Assembly (NCBI GenBank): GCA_019351995.1
Contig: JABBOD010000011.1
Location: 1 to 64,000, forward strand
Source of the DNA: Acidobacteriota bacterium
Lineage (GTDB): Bacteria; Actinomycetota; Actinomycetes; Actinomycetales; Microbacteriaceae
Direction of reading: 5' to 3'
Length of the DNA stretch: 64,000 nucleotides
Shown here one piece after another: positions 27,367 to 37,596 of this stretch. Position numbers and translations under genes: made by a program. The notes under the pieces are model-generated. The model worked only from the letters and a program-made list of their open reading frames with translations. It searched no databases and was not told the DNA's origin. Each line of letters opens with the position of its first letter. The stretch's first letter is position 1.

Positions 27367-27606
27367 TTAGCCGCCGGCGAAGGGCGGAAGCACGTCGACC
27401 CGCTCCCCTACCGCGCGGGACGGGTCGCGAGACACCATGCCATCGACCAGGAACGACCCCGTCGAGAGCACCCGCGACATCGGCTCGCCGTAGCGGGCGA
27501 CCAGCCCGGCACGCAACTCGCCAACCGTCGCCACGGGTTCGTCCCAGATCTCCTCGTCGCAACCGGAGGCCTCGGCCGCTGCCGCGAAATACCTCACAAC
27601 CGTCAT
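27367..27606 (-). CDS. moaD: Molybdopterin synthase sulfur carrier subunit
   Basis: A 79-residue ubiquitin-like carrier ending in FAGG, whose C-terminal Gly is adenylated by MoeB and thiocarboxylated. The N-terminal [15 protein letters not shown] strand and the late VLPPFAGG tail are typical of MoaD. The start overlaps the moaA stop by 4 nt, so it is co-translated with moaA. The moaD and moaE stops converge. Confidence 0.95.
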   Translation of the reverse strand: MTVVRYFAAAAEASGCDEEIWDEPVATVGELRAGLVARYGEPMSRVLSTGSFLVDGMVSRDPSRAVGERVDVLPPFAGG

Positions 27607-28667
27607 CCGCCGATCCCGCCCATCGACCGCACCGGACGCACGAAGTCAGCCGCGTCGATCCCGTGACCCGCCTGCTTTCCCCACATCGCCGCACGCCAGC
27701 GGTCGGCGATGTCGGCATCCGATGCTCCGCTGCGGAGCAGTCCGCGCAGGTCGGTCTCGTCATCGCCGAAGAGGCACGAGCGCACAGTGCCCTCGGCGGT
27801 GATGCGCGTTCGATCGCACGCTTCGCAGAAGGATCGCGTGACCGAGGCGATGATGCCGACGGTGGCGGGACCGCCATCCACGAACCATTCTTCGGCGGGA
27901 GCGGCCGGGTCATCGCGCCCGGCCGGCGTGAGCGTGAACCGCGAGCCCAGCACCACGAGCAGTTCGGCGGCCGGCACCATGTTGGCGCGCTGCCAGGCCT
28001 CGTCGGCATCCAGCGGCATCTGCTCGATGAAGCGCAGCCGTGCGTCGTGCGCGAGCGCCCACGCAAGCAGTTCGGGCGCGTCATCCAACGTCTCGCGCAT
28101 CAGCACCGCGTTGATCTTCAGCGGCGTGAAGCCGGCAGCGTGCGCCGCCTCGATCCCGCGCAACACGGCGGGAAGCCGGTCTCGGCGGGTCAGTCGGCTG
28201 AAGTGCTCGCGGTCCACCGTGTCGAGCGATACATTCACGCGCGAGAGCCCGGCCGCGCGCAGCGCCACCGCCCGCTTATCCAACCCGATCCCGTTCGTGG
28301 TCATCGCCAGCGGGATGCCGGGGGCCGCCTGCGCGCTCAACGCCACGATCTCCAGCAGGTCACCTCGCGTGAGCGGCTCTCCGCCGGTGAAGCGAACCTC
28401 TTTGACACCCAGCGAGTGCCAGCCGATGCCCACGAGACGGGCGATCTCGGAGGCCGTCAGAACATCCTCCCGCGGGATCGCCGGCAGGCCCTCGGCCGGC
28501 ATGCAGTATGTGCAGCGCAGCGAGCACTTCTCGGTGATCGAGACGCGCAGGTCTCGGGCAACGCGACCGAAACGGTCGACCAGCCCCGCGACATCTGGAC
28601 GCCCCTCCGTCGACGGCGCAACGCTCGGATCACGGCGAATCGCCGGCATCCCGAGAGCGAGGGTCAT
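27603..28667 (-). CDS. moaA: GTP 3',8-cyclase
   Basis: Radical SAM enzyme for the first step of molybdenum cofactor synthesis, 354 residues. The SAM cluster motif is Cys48, Cys52 and Cys55 in [11 protein letters not shown] second cluster uses the C-terminal FCEACDRTR and later Cys in RSCLFG. The protein ends MGGIGG, keeping the C-terminal Gly-Gly known to be needed for MoaA activity. The ATG at 28667 has TAGGCT 6 nt upstream. First gene of moaA-moaD. Confidence 0.96.
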   Translation of the reverse strand: MTLALGMPAIRRDPSVAPSTEGRPDVAGLVDRFGRVARDLRVSITEKCSLRCTYCMPAEGLPAIPREDVLTASEIARLVGIGWHSLGVKEVRFTGGEPLTRGDLLEIVALSAQAAPGIPLAMTTNGIGLDKRAVALRAAGLSRVNVSLDTVDREHFSRLTRRDRLPAVLRGIEAAHAAGFTPLKINAVLMRETLDDAPELLAWALAHDARLRFIEQMPLDADEAWQRANMVPAAELLVVLGSRFTLTPAGRDDPAAPAEEWFVDGGPATVGIIASVTRSFCEACDRTRITAEGTVRSCLFGDDETDLRGLLRSGASDADIADRWRAAMWGKQAGHGIDAADFVRPVRSMGGIGG

Positions 28668-28673
28668 GACGCC

Positions 28674-28679
28674 AGCCTA
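28674..28679 (-). promoter_or_regulatory. Leaderless-type -10 of moaA (TAGGCT)
   Basis: TAGGCT, 6 nt before the ATG at 28667. Confidence 0.5.
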
Positions 28680-28701
28680 GGCGGATCCGGCCCCGAACAT
28701 G

Positions 28702-28736
28702 ACGAAAGGCCGGGAGGATCGCCCCCGGCCCTTCGT
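28702..28736 (-). terminator. Terminator hairpin downstream of ilvC
   Basis: Arms ACGAAAGGCCGGG (28702-28714) and CCCGGCCCTTCGT (28724-28736), one mismatch, lie 18 bp past the ilvC stop. The GC-rich stem with no long T-tract is usual for actinobacterial terminators. Confidence 0.75.
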
Positions 28737-28754
28737 GTCTGAGAGGTCGATGAA

Positions 28755-29828
<1,074 letters not shown>

Positions 29829-30338
29829 TCAGTTTTTAAAGACTCGTTCGGTGATGCTCTTCCCGCCGCGACCGATCGCAAGAAGGCCGGATTGGGCGAT
29901 TTCCTTGATCCCGTATGGTTCGAGCACGCGCAACAGCGCCTGCACCTTGCCGCTGTCGCCGGTGACCTCGATCACCAGAGCATCCGTGGCGACGTCGACG
30001 ACCCGGGCCCGGAACAGCGTGACCGCCTCGAGAATCTGGCTGCGCGTGGTGTTGTCGACGCGCACCTTGATCAGGAGGTGCTCGCGATGCACGGACTGCG
30101 TCGGGTCGAGCTCCACGATCTTGATCACGTTGACCAGCTTGTTCAGCTGCTTGGTGACCTGCTCGAGGGGGGCGTCTTCCACATCCACGGCGACCGTGAT
30201 GCGTGACAGTCCGTCGATCTCGCTCGCACCGACGGCGAGCGACTCGATGTTGAAGCCGCGGCGAGCGAAGAGGCCGGCGACGCGAGTGAGCAGACCCGGC
30301 TTGTCCTCGACGAGAAGCGAGAGCACGTGATACGTCAT
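29829..30338 (-). CDS. ilvN: Acetolactate synthase regulatory subunit
   Basis: A 169-residue small subunit. The N-terminal ACT domain (HVLSLLVEDKPGLLTRVAGLFARRGFNIESLAVG) carries valine feedback; the C-terminal domain ends AIGRGGKSITERV. The start is at 30338, 4 bp after the ilvB stop; the longer frame overlaps ilvB and is a shadow. It forms the holoenzyme with IlvB. Confidence 0.96.
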   Translation of the reverse strand: MTYHVLSLLVEDKPGLLTRVAGLFARRGFNIESLAVGASEIDGLSRITVAVDVEDAPLEQVTKQLNKLVNVIKIVELDPTQSVHREHLLIKVRVDNTTRSQILEAVTLFRARVVDVATDALVIEVTGDSGKVQALLRVLEPYGIKEIAQSGLLAIGRGGKSITERVFKN

Positions 30339-30342
30339 GTCG

Positions 30343-32142
30343 TCACTCCTCTTCCCACGCGGGGGCGTGGTCGCGCGCGTACTGCACCAAGGAGTTTCCG
30401 AGACCTTGCGGAACCATCGGCCACACCATGGCGTCGCGGCTGACCACGAAGTCGATGACGACCGGTCGATCGTTCGTCTCCATGGCCAGCTTGATCGCCG
30501 CATCCACTTCGTCGGCCCTGGTCACCCGGATGCCGAGCGCGCCATACGCGTCCGCCATCTTCACGAAGTCGGGGATCATGCGCGTACCGTGCCCGGTGTT
30601 CAGGTCGGTGAAGGAATGGCGGCCGTCGTAGAACAAGGACTGCCACTGACGCACCATGCCGAGGCTGGAGTTGTTGATGATCGCGACCTTGATCGGGATG
30701 TCGTTGATCGTGCAGGTGGCGAGCTCCTGATTGGTCATCTGGAAGCATCCATCACCGTCAATCGCCCACACCAGGCGGTCGGGTTGCGCCACCTTGGCGC
30801 CCATCGCGGCCGGGACCGCGTAGCCCATCGTGCCGGCGCCCCCGGAATTGAGCCAGGCGTGCGGACGCTCGTACTTGATGAACTGGGCCGCCCACATCTG
30901 GTGCTGGCCGACGCCGGCGGCGATGATCGCCTCCGGTCCGCTCAACTCCCCGATGCGCGCGATGATCGCCTGTGGCGAGAGCAGTCCGTCATCGGGCTCG
31001 GTGTAGCCAAGCGGGTAGTCGGCTCGCAGGGTGTTCAGCCGGACCCACCACTCGGCGAGGTCGGGCTTGTGGCCTTTCGTGGCGTCGGCGTACGCCGAGA
31101 TCAGGTCGACGATCACATCGTTCGCGTCGCCGACGATCGGCACATCGGCATGACGGATCTTGCCGATCTCGGCTGGGTCGATGTCGACGTGGATGACCTT
31201 GGCATGCGGCGCGAAATCCGCCACTTTGCCGGTCACCCGGTCGTCGAAGCGCGCACCGAGGGCGACGATCAGGTCGCTCTCCTGCAGCGCGAGCACAGCC
31301 GGAACCGCGCCGTGCATGCCGGGCATCCCGAGCTGCTGCTGATGGGAATCCGGGAATGCACCGCGGGCCATCAGCGTCGTGACGACCGGTGCCTCGGTCT
31401 TCTCGGCGAGCTCGAGCAGCACCTTCTCGGCCCCGGAGCGGATGACGCCACCGCCCACGTAGAGCACCGGCCGATCCGCCGCGGCGATCAACTCGGCGGC
31501 GGCGATGATCTGCTTGCCGTGCGCCTTCGTGACCGGGCGGTACCCGGGCAGGTCGATCTTGGGCGGCCAGATGAACGGTGCCGAGTTCTGCTGCGCGTCC
31601 TTGGTGATGTCCACCAGCACCGGTCCGGGACGACCGGTGGAGGCGATCTGGTACGCCTCGGCGAGCGTCGCCGGGATGTCGGCCGGGTCGGTCACCAGGA
31701 AGGAGTGCTTCGTGATCGGCATCGTGATGCCCACGATGTCGATCTCCTGGAACGCGTCAGTGCCCATCACGGTGGAGAAGACCTGACCGGTGATCGCGAT
31801 GAGCGGCACCGAGTCCATGTGCGCATCCGCGATGGCCGTCACGAGGTTGGTCGCGCCCGGGCCGGAGGTGGCGATGCAGACACCGACCCGACCGGATGCC
31901 GCGGCATAGCCTTCCGCCGCGTGCCCGGCGCCCTGCTCATGCCGGGTGAGGATGTGGCGGATCGCCGTCGACGACATCAGTTCGTCGTAGAACGGCATGA
32001 TGGCGCCGCCCGGGATGCCGAACACATCGGTCACGCCCAGCTTCTCGAGCGTGGCGAGGATCGCACCGGAGCCGGTCAGCATCGGTGGCTCGCCGTCAGA
32101 GCCCGAGCGGCCGGGCTTTGTCGCGGGAGGAGCAGTGGTCAT
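30343..32142 (-). CDS. ilvB: Acetolactate synthase catalytic subunit
   Basis: TPP- and FAD-dependent enzyme of 599 residues making acetolactate or acetohydroxybutyrate. It carries the catalytic Glu region [16 protein letters not shown], the central FAD-binding domain, and the TPP-binding [17 protein letters not shown] with the later Asn in [12 protein letters not shown]. It sits 38 bp downstream of ilvD and 4 bp upstream of ilvN. Confidence 0.97.
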   Translation of the reverse strand: MTTAPPATKPGRSGSDGEPPMLTGSGAILATLEKLGVTDVFGIPGGAIMPFYDELMSSTAIRHILTRHEQGAGHAAEGYAAASGRVGVCIATSGPGATNLVTAIADAHMDSVPLIAITGQVFSTVMGTDAFQEIDIVGITMPITKHSFLVTDPADIPATLAEAYQIASTGRPGPVLVDITKDAQQNSAPFIWPPKIDLPGYRPVTKAHGKQIIAAAELIAAADRPVLYVGGGVIRSGAEKVLLELAEKTEAPVVTTLMARGAFPDSHQQQLGMPGMHGAVPAVLALQESDLIVALGARFDDRVTGKVADFAPHAKVIHVDIDPAEIGKIRHADVPIVGDANDVIVDLISAYADATKGHKPDLAEWWVRLNTLRADYPLGYTEPDDGLLSPQAIIARIGELSGPEAIIAAGVGQHQMWAAQFIKYERPHAWLNSGGAGTMGYAVPAAMGAKVAQPDRLVWAIDGDGCFQMTNQELATCTINDIPIKVAIINNSSLGMVRQWQSLFYDGRHSFTDLNTGHGTRMIPDFVKMADAYGALGIRVTRADEVDAAIKLAMETNDRPVVIDFVVSRDAMVWPMVPQGLGNSLVQYARDHAPAWEEE

Positions 32143-32180
32143 GGTGTGGTCCTTGCGTACAGAGACGGTGAGAGGAGGAA

Positions 32181-33887
32181 CTACCCCGTGACCGCGCCCT
32201 CCGCGGCGGAGTGCACGAGCTTGGAGTATTTCGCGAGAACGCCACGGGTATAGCGCGGTGGAAGAGGCACCCAGCCAGAACGGCGGTGCTCCAGCTCGGT
32301 CTCATCGACAAGTAGGTCGATCGACCGGGCTGCGATATCGACCCGTATGAGATCACCATCGTGCACGAAGGCGATCGGACCTGCGTCCGTCGCCTCGGGA
32401 GCGATGTGGCCGATGCACAGGCCGGTTGTGCCGCCTGAGAATCTGCCGTCGGTCAAGAGTAATACATCCTTGCCGAGGCCCGCTCCCTTGATGGCGGCGG
32501 TGATCGCGAGCATCTCGCGCATCCCGGGGCCGCCCTTCGGGCCTTCCCAGCGGATGACGACCACGTCGCCGTGGTGGATCTCGCCCGCGGCGAGGGCATC
32601 CATCGCGGCGCGCTCGCGCTCGAACACGCGGGCGGGCCCCTCGAACACCTCGGCGTCGAAGCCTGCCGTCTTCACGACCGCGCCGTCAGGAGCCAGCGAG
32701 CCCTTCAGGATGGTCAGACCGCCGGTGGCGTGGATCGGGTTGTCGAGGGTGCGCAGCACCTCACCGTCCAGCGGCGGGATGTTCATCTCGGCCAGGTTCT
32801 CGGCCATCGTCTTGCCGGTGACGGTCAGGCACTCGCCGTGCAGGAGCCCGGCATCCAGCAGCGCCTTCATCAGCACGGGCAGCCCGCCGCGACGGTCAAC
32901 GTCGTTCATCACGTACTTGCCGAATGGCTTCAGGTCGCCGACGTGCGGGATCTTCGAGCCGATCCGATTGAAGTCGTCGAGGGTGAGATCGACCTCGGCC
33001 TCGCTCGCGATCGCCAGGAGGTGCAGCACGATATTGGTCGAGCCACCCAGAGCCATGCCGACCGCGATGGCGTTCTCGAACGCCTCCTTGGTCAGGATGT
33101 CGCGGGACGTGATCCCGAGGTTCAGCATGTTCACGACCGCCTCGCCCGAGCGGTGCGCGTAGTAGTCGCGGCGCGCGTCGGCGCTGGCCGGGCTCGCGCT
33201 GCCGGGGAGCGACATGCCGAGTGCCTCGGCGACACTCGCCATGGTGTTCGCCGTGTACATGCCACCGCAGGCTCCCTCGCCAGGGGCGAAGGCGCATTCG
33301 ATGCGATGCGCGTCCTCGACGCTCATCGTGCCGGCAAGCACGCCGCCGACGGCCTCGAAGGAGTCGATGATCGTGATGTCCTTCTCGGTTCCGTCGCTGA
33401 GACGCACCCAGCCCGGCGCGATCGAGCCGGCGTAGAGGAACACGGATGCCAGATCCAGTCGTGCCGCCGCCATCAGCATCCCCGGGATCGACTTGTCGCA
33501 CCCCGCCAGCAGCACGGAGCCATCGAGCCGCTCGGCCTGCATGACCACCTCGACGGAGTCGGCGATCACCTCACGGCTGACCAGCGAGAAGTGCATGCCC
33601 TCGTGGCCCATCGAGATGCCGTCGCTGACGCTCACCGTTCCGAACTGAAGCGGGTAGCCGCCGCCCGAGTGCACGCCCTCTTTGGCTGCCTGCGCGAGCC
33701 GCGCGAGGCTCAGGTTGCACGGGGTGATCTCGTTCCACGAACTGGCGATACCGATCTGCGCCTTGTCCCAGTCGGCATCACCCATGCCAACCGCTCGCAG
33801 CATGCCGCGACTGGTGGTGGCTTCGATGCCATCGGTGACGGTGCGAGACCTCGGCTTGTGATCGATCTTCGGCGTTGTTTCCGGCAT
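32181..33887 (-). CDS. ilvD: Dihydroxy-acid dehydratase
   Basis: Iron-sulfur dehydratase, 568 residues. Cluster Cys are visible in the [20 protein letters not shown] and [19 protein letters not shown] regions, and the C-terminal [23 protein letters not shown] is diagnostic. The start ATG at 33887 has TACCCT 6 nt upstream. It is the promoter-proximal gene of the ilvDBNC cluster. Confidence 0.97.
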   Translation of the reverse strand: MPETTPKIDHKPRSRTVTDGIEATTSRGMLRAVGMGDADWDKAQIGIASSWNEITPCNLSLARLAQAAKEGVHSGGGYPLQFGTVSVSDGISMGHEGMHFSLVSREVIADSVEVVMQAERLDGSVLLAGCDKSIPGMLMAAARLDLASVFLYAGSIAPGWVRLSDGTEKDITIIDSFEAVGGVLAGTMSVEDAHRIECAFAPGEGACGGMYTANTMASVAEALGMSLPGSASPASADARRDYYAHRSGEAVVNMLNLGITSRDILTKEAFENAIAVGMALGGSTNIVLHLLAIASEAEVDLTLDDFNRIGSKIPHVGDLKPFGKYVMNDVDRRGGLPVLMKALLDAGLLHGECLTVTGKTMAENLAEMNIPPLDGEVLRTLDNPIHATGGLTILKGSLAPDGAVVKTAGFDAEVFEGPARVFERERAAMDALAAGEIHHGDVVVIRWEGPKGGPGMREMLAITAAIKGAGLGKDVLLLTDGRFSGGTTGLCIGHIAPEATDAGPIAFVHDGDLIRVDIAARSIDLLVDETELEHRRSGWVPLPPRYTRGVLAKYSKLVHSAAEGAVTG

Positions 33888-33893
33888 GTGTCG

Positions 33894-33899
33894 AGGGTA
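33894..33899 (-). promoter_or_regulatory. Leaderless-type -10 of ilvD (TACCCT)
   Basis: TACCCT, 6 nt (CGACAC) before the ATG at 33887. No ribosome-binding site fits in this spacer. Confidence 0.5.
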
Positions 33900-33928
33900 T
33901 CGCTGCCCCGCTTACGGTGGTGACGCTG

Positions 33929-33942
33929 CTCGGACGTCCGAG
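33929..33942. promoter_or_regulatory. 14-bp palindrome upstream of ilvD
   Basis: CTCGGACGTCCGAG is a perfect dyad about 30 bp upstream of the ilvD -10 hexamer. It is well placed for an activator or repressor, but no cognate regulator is recognised. Confidence 0.35.
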
Positions 33943-34079
33943 TATCCGGTGAACGGCTGGTCGGCCTCCCCTCTCGGTGCCCGCGAGTTCGAACAGCCGT
34001 TTTCCCGGACACACCGCGTCGACCCGGGGCCGAGCGGCGCGGCGAGCAAAAACGTTGTTCGACCGCGCGGCGGAGCGGG

Positions 34080-34874
34080 TCACTGCTCGTGCACGTCGCC
34101 GTCCCGGAAGGTCGCCAGCGTCGAGAGCACGAGGGCGACCTCGGCTGGCCCTGCAACCCGAAACGCCGCCTCGGTGACGCCGAGACCGCTTTTGACGCCC
34201 AAGTCGTCCGGCCGGAGGGCCGCGAAGGCATCTTCGTCGGTGACGTCGTCGCCCGCGTAGAACACGGCATCCGCCTTCGTGTACCGCCGCAGATGCTCGA
34301 CCGCTTCGCCCTTCGTCGTGGAACGCACCGAGAACTCGAGCACATTCTTGCCCTGCCGCACGGTGAGGTTGTCGATTTCGGCGCTCGCCTCGCTCAGCGC
34401 GACGAGGTGCGCGACACGGGAGTCATGGTCGGTCGCGAGCCGGGTGTGCAGCGCGAACCCGGCAGGCTTGACCTCCAGCCAGACCTGATCGATCGCATCC
34501 GCCACCTCGCCGAGGACCTCGTGGAGCACCTCGACCTGTTCGAGCTCTGCGCTGTCAAGGGCGAACCGGTCGTCGGCGTCGTCCAAACGAATCTCGATGC
34601 CGTGGGAACCAACGAGCAGCGTGGTGTCCGGCAGTTGCGCCACCTCGATGAGGCTGTCGAGTGAGCGGCCGCTGACCAGGGCGACGCGGGTGTTCGGCAG
34701 GGCGAGAAGACGCAGGACCGCATCCCGGGCCTCGGGCAGCGCCCGCGCCTGCTCGGGTGAGTCGACCTCGGGGGCGAGCGTGCCGTCGAAGTCGAGGGCG
34801 ACGAGGAGCTGCCGCACCCTGGCGAGCTCACGCAAAGCTCCCACGAGGGAGGAAGACAGAGGTTCGGGCATCAT
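34080..34874 (-). CDS. otsB: Trehalose-6-phosphate phosphatase
   Basis: HAD-superfamily phosphatase of 264 residues making trehalose from trehalose-6-phosphate. Motif I is VALDFDGTLAPEV; motif II lies in VALVSGRSLDSL; the Lys is in RQGKNVLEFSV; motif IV is FYAGDDVTDEDAF. The start ATG at 34874 (or 34871) overlaps the otsA stop in an ATGATG arrangement, so the pair is translationally coupled. Confidence 0.95.
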   Translation of the reverse strand: MMPEPLSSSLVGALRELARVRQLLVALDFDGTLAPEVDSPEQARALPEARDAVLRLLALPNTRVALVSGRSLDSLIEVAQLPDTTLLVGSHGIEIRLDDADDRFALDSAELEQVEVLHEVLGEVADAIDQVWLEVKPAGFALHTRLATDHDSRVAHLVALSEASAEIDNLTVRQGKNVLEFSVRSTTKGEAVEHLRRYTKADAVFYAGDDVTDEDAFAALRPDDLGVKSGLGVTEAAFRVAGPAEVALVLSTLATFRDGDVHEQ

Positions 34875-36379
34875 CCTGACGGTCGCGCGTTCGGCGACCG
34901 CTCCACCGTCCATTCGAGCTCACCGAGCGCGTCCATGCTGCTGTTCCCGGCGCCGGTGCCGGCGCTTCGCCGCGCCTCCGCCAGCGTTCGCAGGAACGTC
35001 TCAGACCAATGCGTCACGTCGTTCTCACGAACCCGCTTGCGGAGAGTCCGCATACGCTTGCGACGCTCGGACCGCGGCATCTCGACAGCGCGCACGATGG
35101 CGTCCTTCAGGCCGTCGATGTCGTGCGGGTTGATCAGCAGCGCCGTACGCAGCTCATCGGAGGCACCGGTGAACTCGCTCAAGACGAGCACGCCGTCGTC
35201 GTCGAAACGGGCCGCGACGTACTCCTTGGCGACCAGGTTCATGCCGTCGCGCAACGCGGTGACCAACATCACGTCGGCCGCGATGTACAGCGCGGCCATC
35301 TCCTCGCGCGGAAAACCGTGGTGCAGGTAGCTGACCGCTTGATGGCTGATGGTGCCGTAGTCGCCGTTGATGCGGCCGACCGTCAACTCGATCTCGTCCC
35401 GGAGCTGCCGGTAGGTCTCTACCCGTTCTCGACTGGGGCTCGCGACCTGCACCATCGTGATGTCCTCGACCTTGAGGCGGCCGTCCTCGAGCAGCTCGCC
35501 GAACGCCTTCAGACGGTGGCCGATGCCCTTGGTGTAGTCGAGCCGGTCGACGCCGAGCATGATCGTCTTCGGGTTGCCGAGGTCGTGCCGAATCTGCTCA
35601 GCGCGAGCCTGCACCGCGGGGCTCCTGGCCAGCGTCTCGAACGCGTCCACGTCGATCGAGATGGGGAATGCCCGCGCGATCACCGAGCGAGCCGGCGCCT
35701 CGCCGCGAGCCGGGACGTCGATCACCGGGGTCTTCGTCGAGTAGCCGAGCAGGCGACGCACCGCGCGACTGAAGTTGCCGGCATCCGCCACGCGCTGGAA
35801 GCCGATCACGTCCGCGCCGAGCAGGCCCTCGATGATCTGGGATCTCCACGGCAGCTGCGAGAAGATCCCGTATGCGGGGAACGGAATGTGGTTGAAAAAT
35901 CCGATCGTGAGGTCCGGACGAGCCTGGCGCAGCATCCGAGGGACCAGCTGCAGTTGGTAGTCCTGCACCCAGACCGTCGCGCCCTGGGCCGACACCTTGA
36001 CGATCGCGTTGGCGAAACGCTGGTTGACGCTGACGTAGCTGTCCCACCAGACCCGGTGGTAGCTGGGCGGAGCGATCACGTCGTGGTATAGCGGCCAGAG
36101 GGTGTCGTTGCTGAAACCTTCGTAATAGTTCTCGAGGTCGGCGACGCTGAGTGCGATCGGGACGATACGGATGCCATCCCAGTCGAAGGTCTCCAACTCG
36201 AGGTCGGGCTGGCCCGCCCAGCCGACCCACGCGCCGTCCGCTTCCCGCATCACCGGTTCGAGTGCGGTCACCAAGCCACCCGGCGATGGCCGCCAGCTCG
36301 GTGCTCCATCGTCGTCGATCACGCGATCAACGGGAAGACGATTCGAGGCGACGACGAAGTCATATCGTTCATCGCTCAT
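34871..36379 (-). CDS. otsA: Trehalose-6-phosphate synthase
   Basis: GT20 glycosyltransferase of 502 residues joining a nucleotide-glucose to glucose-6-phosphate. It has the N-terminal VVASNRLPV, WVGWAG, WVQDYQLQLVPRML, IGFFNHIPFPA, GVDRLDYTKGI and the donor-binding TALRDGMNLVAKEYVA. About 35 polar C-terminal residues follow the core. It is first in otsA-otsB. A TAACGT hexamer lies 13 nt before the ATG. Confidence 0.96.
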   Translation of the reverse strand: MSDERYDFVVASNRLPVDRVIDDDGAPSWRPSPGGLVTALEPVMREADGAWVGWAGQPDLELETFDWDGIRIVPIALSVADLENYYEGFSNDTLWPLYHDVIAPPSYHRVWWDSYVSVNQRFANAIVKVSAQGATVWVQDYQLQLVPRMLRQARPDLTIGFFNHIPFPAYGIFSQLPWRSQIIEGLLGADVIGFQRVADAGNFSRAVRRLLGYSTKTPVIDVPARGEAPARSVIARAFPISIDVDAFETLARSPAVQARAEQIRHDLGNPKTIMLGVDRLDYTKGIGHRLKAFGELLEDGRLKVEDITMVQVASPSRERVETYRQLRDEIELTVGRINGDYGTISHQAVSYLHHGFPREEMAALYIAADVMLVTALRDGMNLVAKEYVAARFDDDGVLVLSEFTGASDELRTALLINPHDIDGLKDAIVRAVEMPRSERRKRMRTLRKRVRENDVTHWSETFLRTLAEARRSAGTGAGNSSMDALGELEWTVERSPNARPSG

Positions 36380-36540
36380 TCGGTCACGTTATCAGGGTCG
36401 CTTCTCGAGGCCGTGAGAGCAGAGACGCCTCACGTCGAGCTATCGCCGCACCGTTGCGCTCCGAACTGGGGGTGGGCCGGGTGCAGAGTTCCTCAAACTG
36501 TCACCCCTCACACACATCGGCACGTTAGGTTTATTGGCAA

Positions 36541-37431
36541 ATGATTCCCATCGGCATGAGCACCACCTGCGTCTTCCCGGCATCGGTTGAGAAGGCCTTC
36601 AAGATGGCACGGATGGCAGGATTCGACGGCATGGAGATCATGGTCACGAACGACCCCGTGACCCAGGATGCGATCGCACTTCGAGCCCTCAGCGAGAAGT
36701 ACAGCCTGCCGATCCTCTCCATCCACGCGCCGACCCTTTTCCTCACCACATTCGTGTGGGGACGGGACCCCGGGGTCAAGCTCCGTCGATCCGCCGAGCT
36801 GGCCGCCGCGGTCGGCGCGCCCAGCGTGGTGGTGCATCCGCCGTTCCGCTGGCAGTCCGGCTACGCCGAGAACTTCGTGCGCGTCGTCGCCGAGACACAG
36901 GCCGCAACGAGCGTTGAGATCTGCGTCGAGAACATGTTCCCGTGGAAGGTCGGCGGCAAGAACCTGAAGGCATACCTGCCGAGCCCCGACCCGATCGACA
37001 TGAACCCCGATGCAATGACCCTCGACTTCTCGCACGCGTCGCTCACCGGACGCGACTCTCTCGAGTACGCGATGGCGATGGGCGACCGGCTTCGCCACAT
37101 CCATCTTTGCGACGGAACGAGGTCAGTCGACGAGGGCAACATGTTCGACGAGCACCTGGTTCCTGGCTATGGCAACCAGCCCGTCGCCGAGACCCTCACC
37201 TGGCTTGCTGAGAACGAGTGGACGGGCCAGGTCGTCGCCGAGGTCAGCCTGCACAAGATCCGCGACGAGAAGACCAAGCTCCGGATGCTGAAGGAGACCG
37301 TCGCCTTCGCGAAGCTCCACCTCGGGCAGGAGCACGAGGAGCGCGAACCGCTCACCGTCGGATCGGTCAAGCGGCGCCAGCAGCGGAAGGCCTCGCGCCG
37401 CAATCTGAAGTCGGCGCGCGACACCGACTAG
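36541..37431 (+). CDS. Xylose-isomerase-like TIM-barrel protein
   Basis: A 296-residue AP endonuclease-2 / sugar phosphate isomerase-epimerase superfamily protein. TIM-barrel metal-ligand positions are visible as Glu in MEIMVT, His in LSIHAPT, His in VVVHPPFRW, Glu in EICVENMF, Asp/His in LDFSHAS, and Glu in VVAEVSLHK. The last 25 residues form a strongly basic tail (KRRQQRKASRRNLKS), unusual for this fold. The substrate is unknown. The start ATG at 36541 has TAGGTT 9 nt upstream. It is transcribed divergently from otsA. Confidence 0.8.
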   Translation: MIPIGMSTTCVFPASVEKAFKMARMAGFDGMEIMVTNDPVTQDAIALRALSEKYSLPILSIHAPTLFLTTFVWGRDPGVKLRRSAELAAAVGAPSVVVHPPFRWQSGYAENFVRVVAETQAATSVEICVENMFPWKVGGKNLKAYLPSPDPIDMNPDAMTLDFSHASLTGRDSLEYAMAMGDRLRHIHLCDGTRSVDEGNMFDEHLVPGYGNQPVAETLTWLAENEWTGQVVAEVSLHKIRDEKTKLRMLKETVAFAKLHLGQEHEEREPLTVGSVKRRQQRKASRRNLKSARDTD

Positions 37432-37504
37432 GCAGGCGCGCTCTGACGAGCACGTGGTGTGCGGGAGCGCACCCTGCGCTGCGCTGCATCCGCTGCGCCG
37501 CGTC

Positions 37505-37570
37505 CGCTGAAAGTACGTGTTCAGCCCCGCTTTCAGCGCTGAGAGTACGGAGTTATCCGCACTCTCAGCG
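37505..37570. repeat. Palindromic repeat cluster CGCTGAGAGTACG, site B
   Basis: Two adjoining hairpins share a CAGCG junction. The first has arms CGCTGAAAG (37505-37513) and CTTTCAGCG (37530-37538). The second runs 37537-37570 with arms starting CGCTGAGAGT and ending ACTCTCAGCG. The second is nearly the same unit as at 16012-16045. It lies between convergent genes and could terminate both. Confidence 0.75.
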
Positions 37571-37596
37571 AAAGCGAACAGGGAGGCGCGGAACGC

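Noticed and set aside
30337-32253. 638-residue plus-strand open frame opposite ilvB
   Set aside because: An antisense shadow of ilvB, which has full-length conserved motifs.
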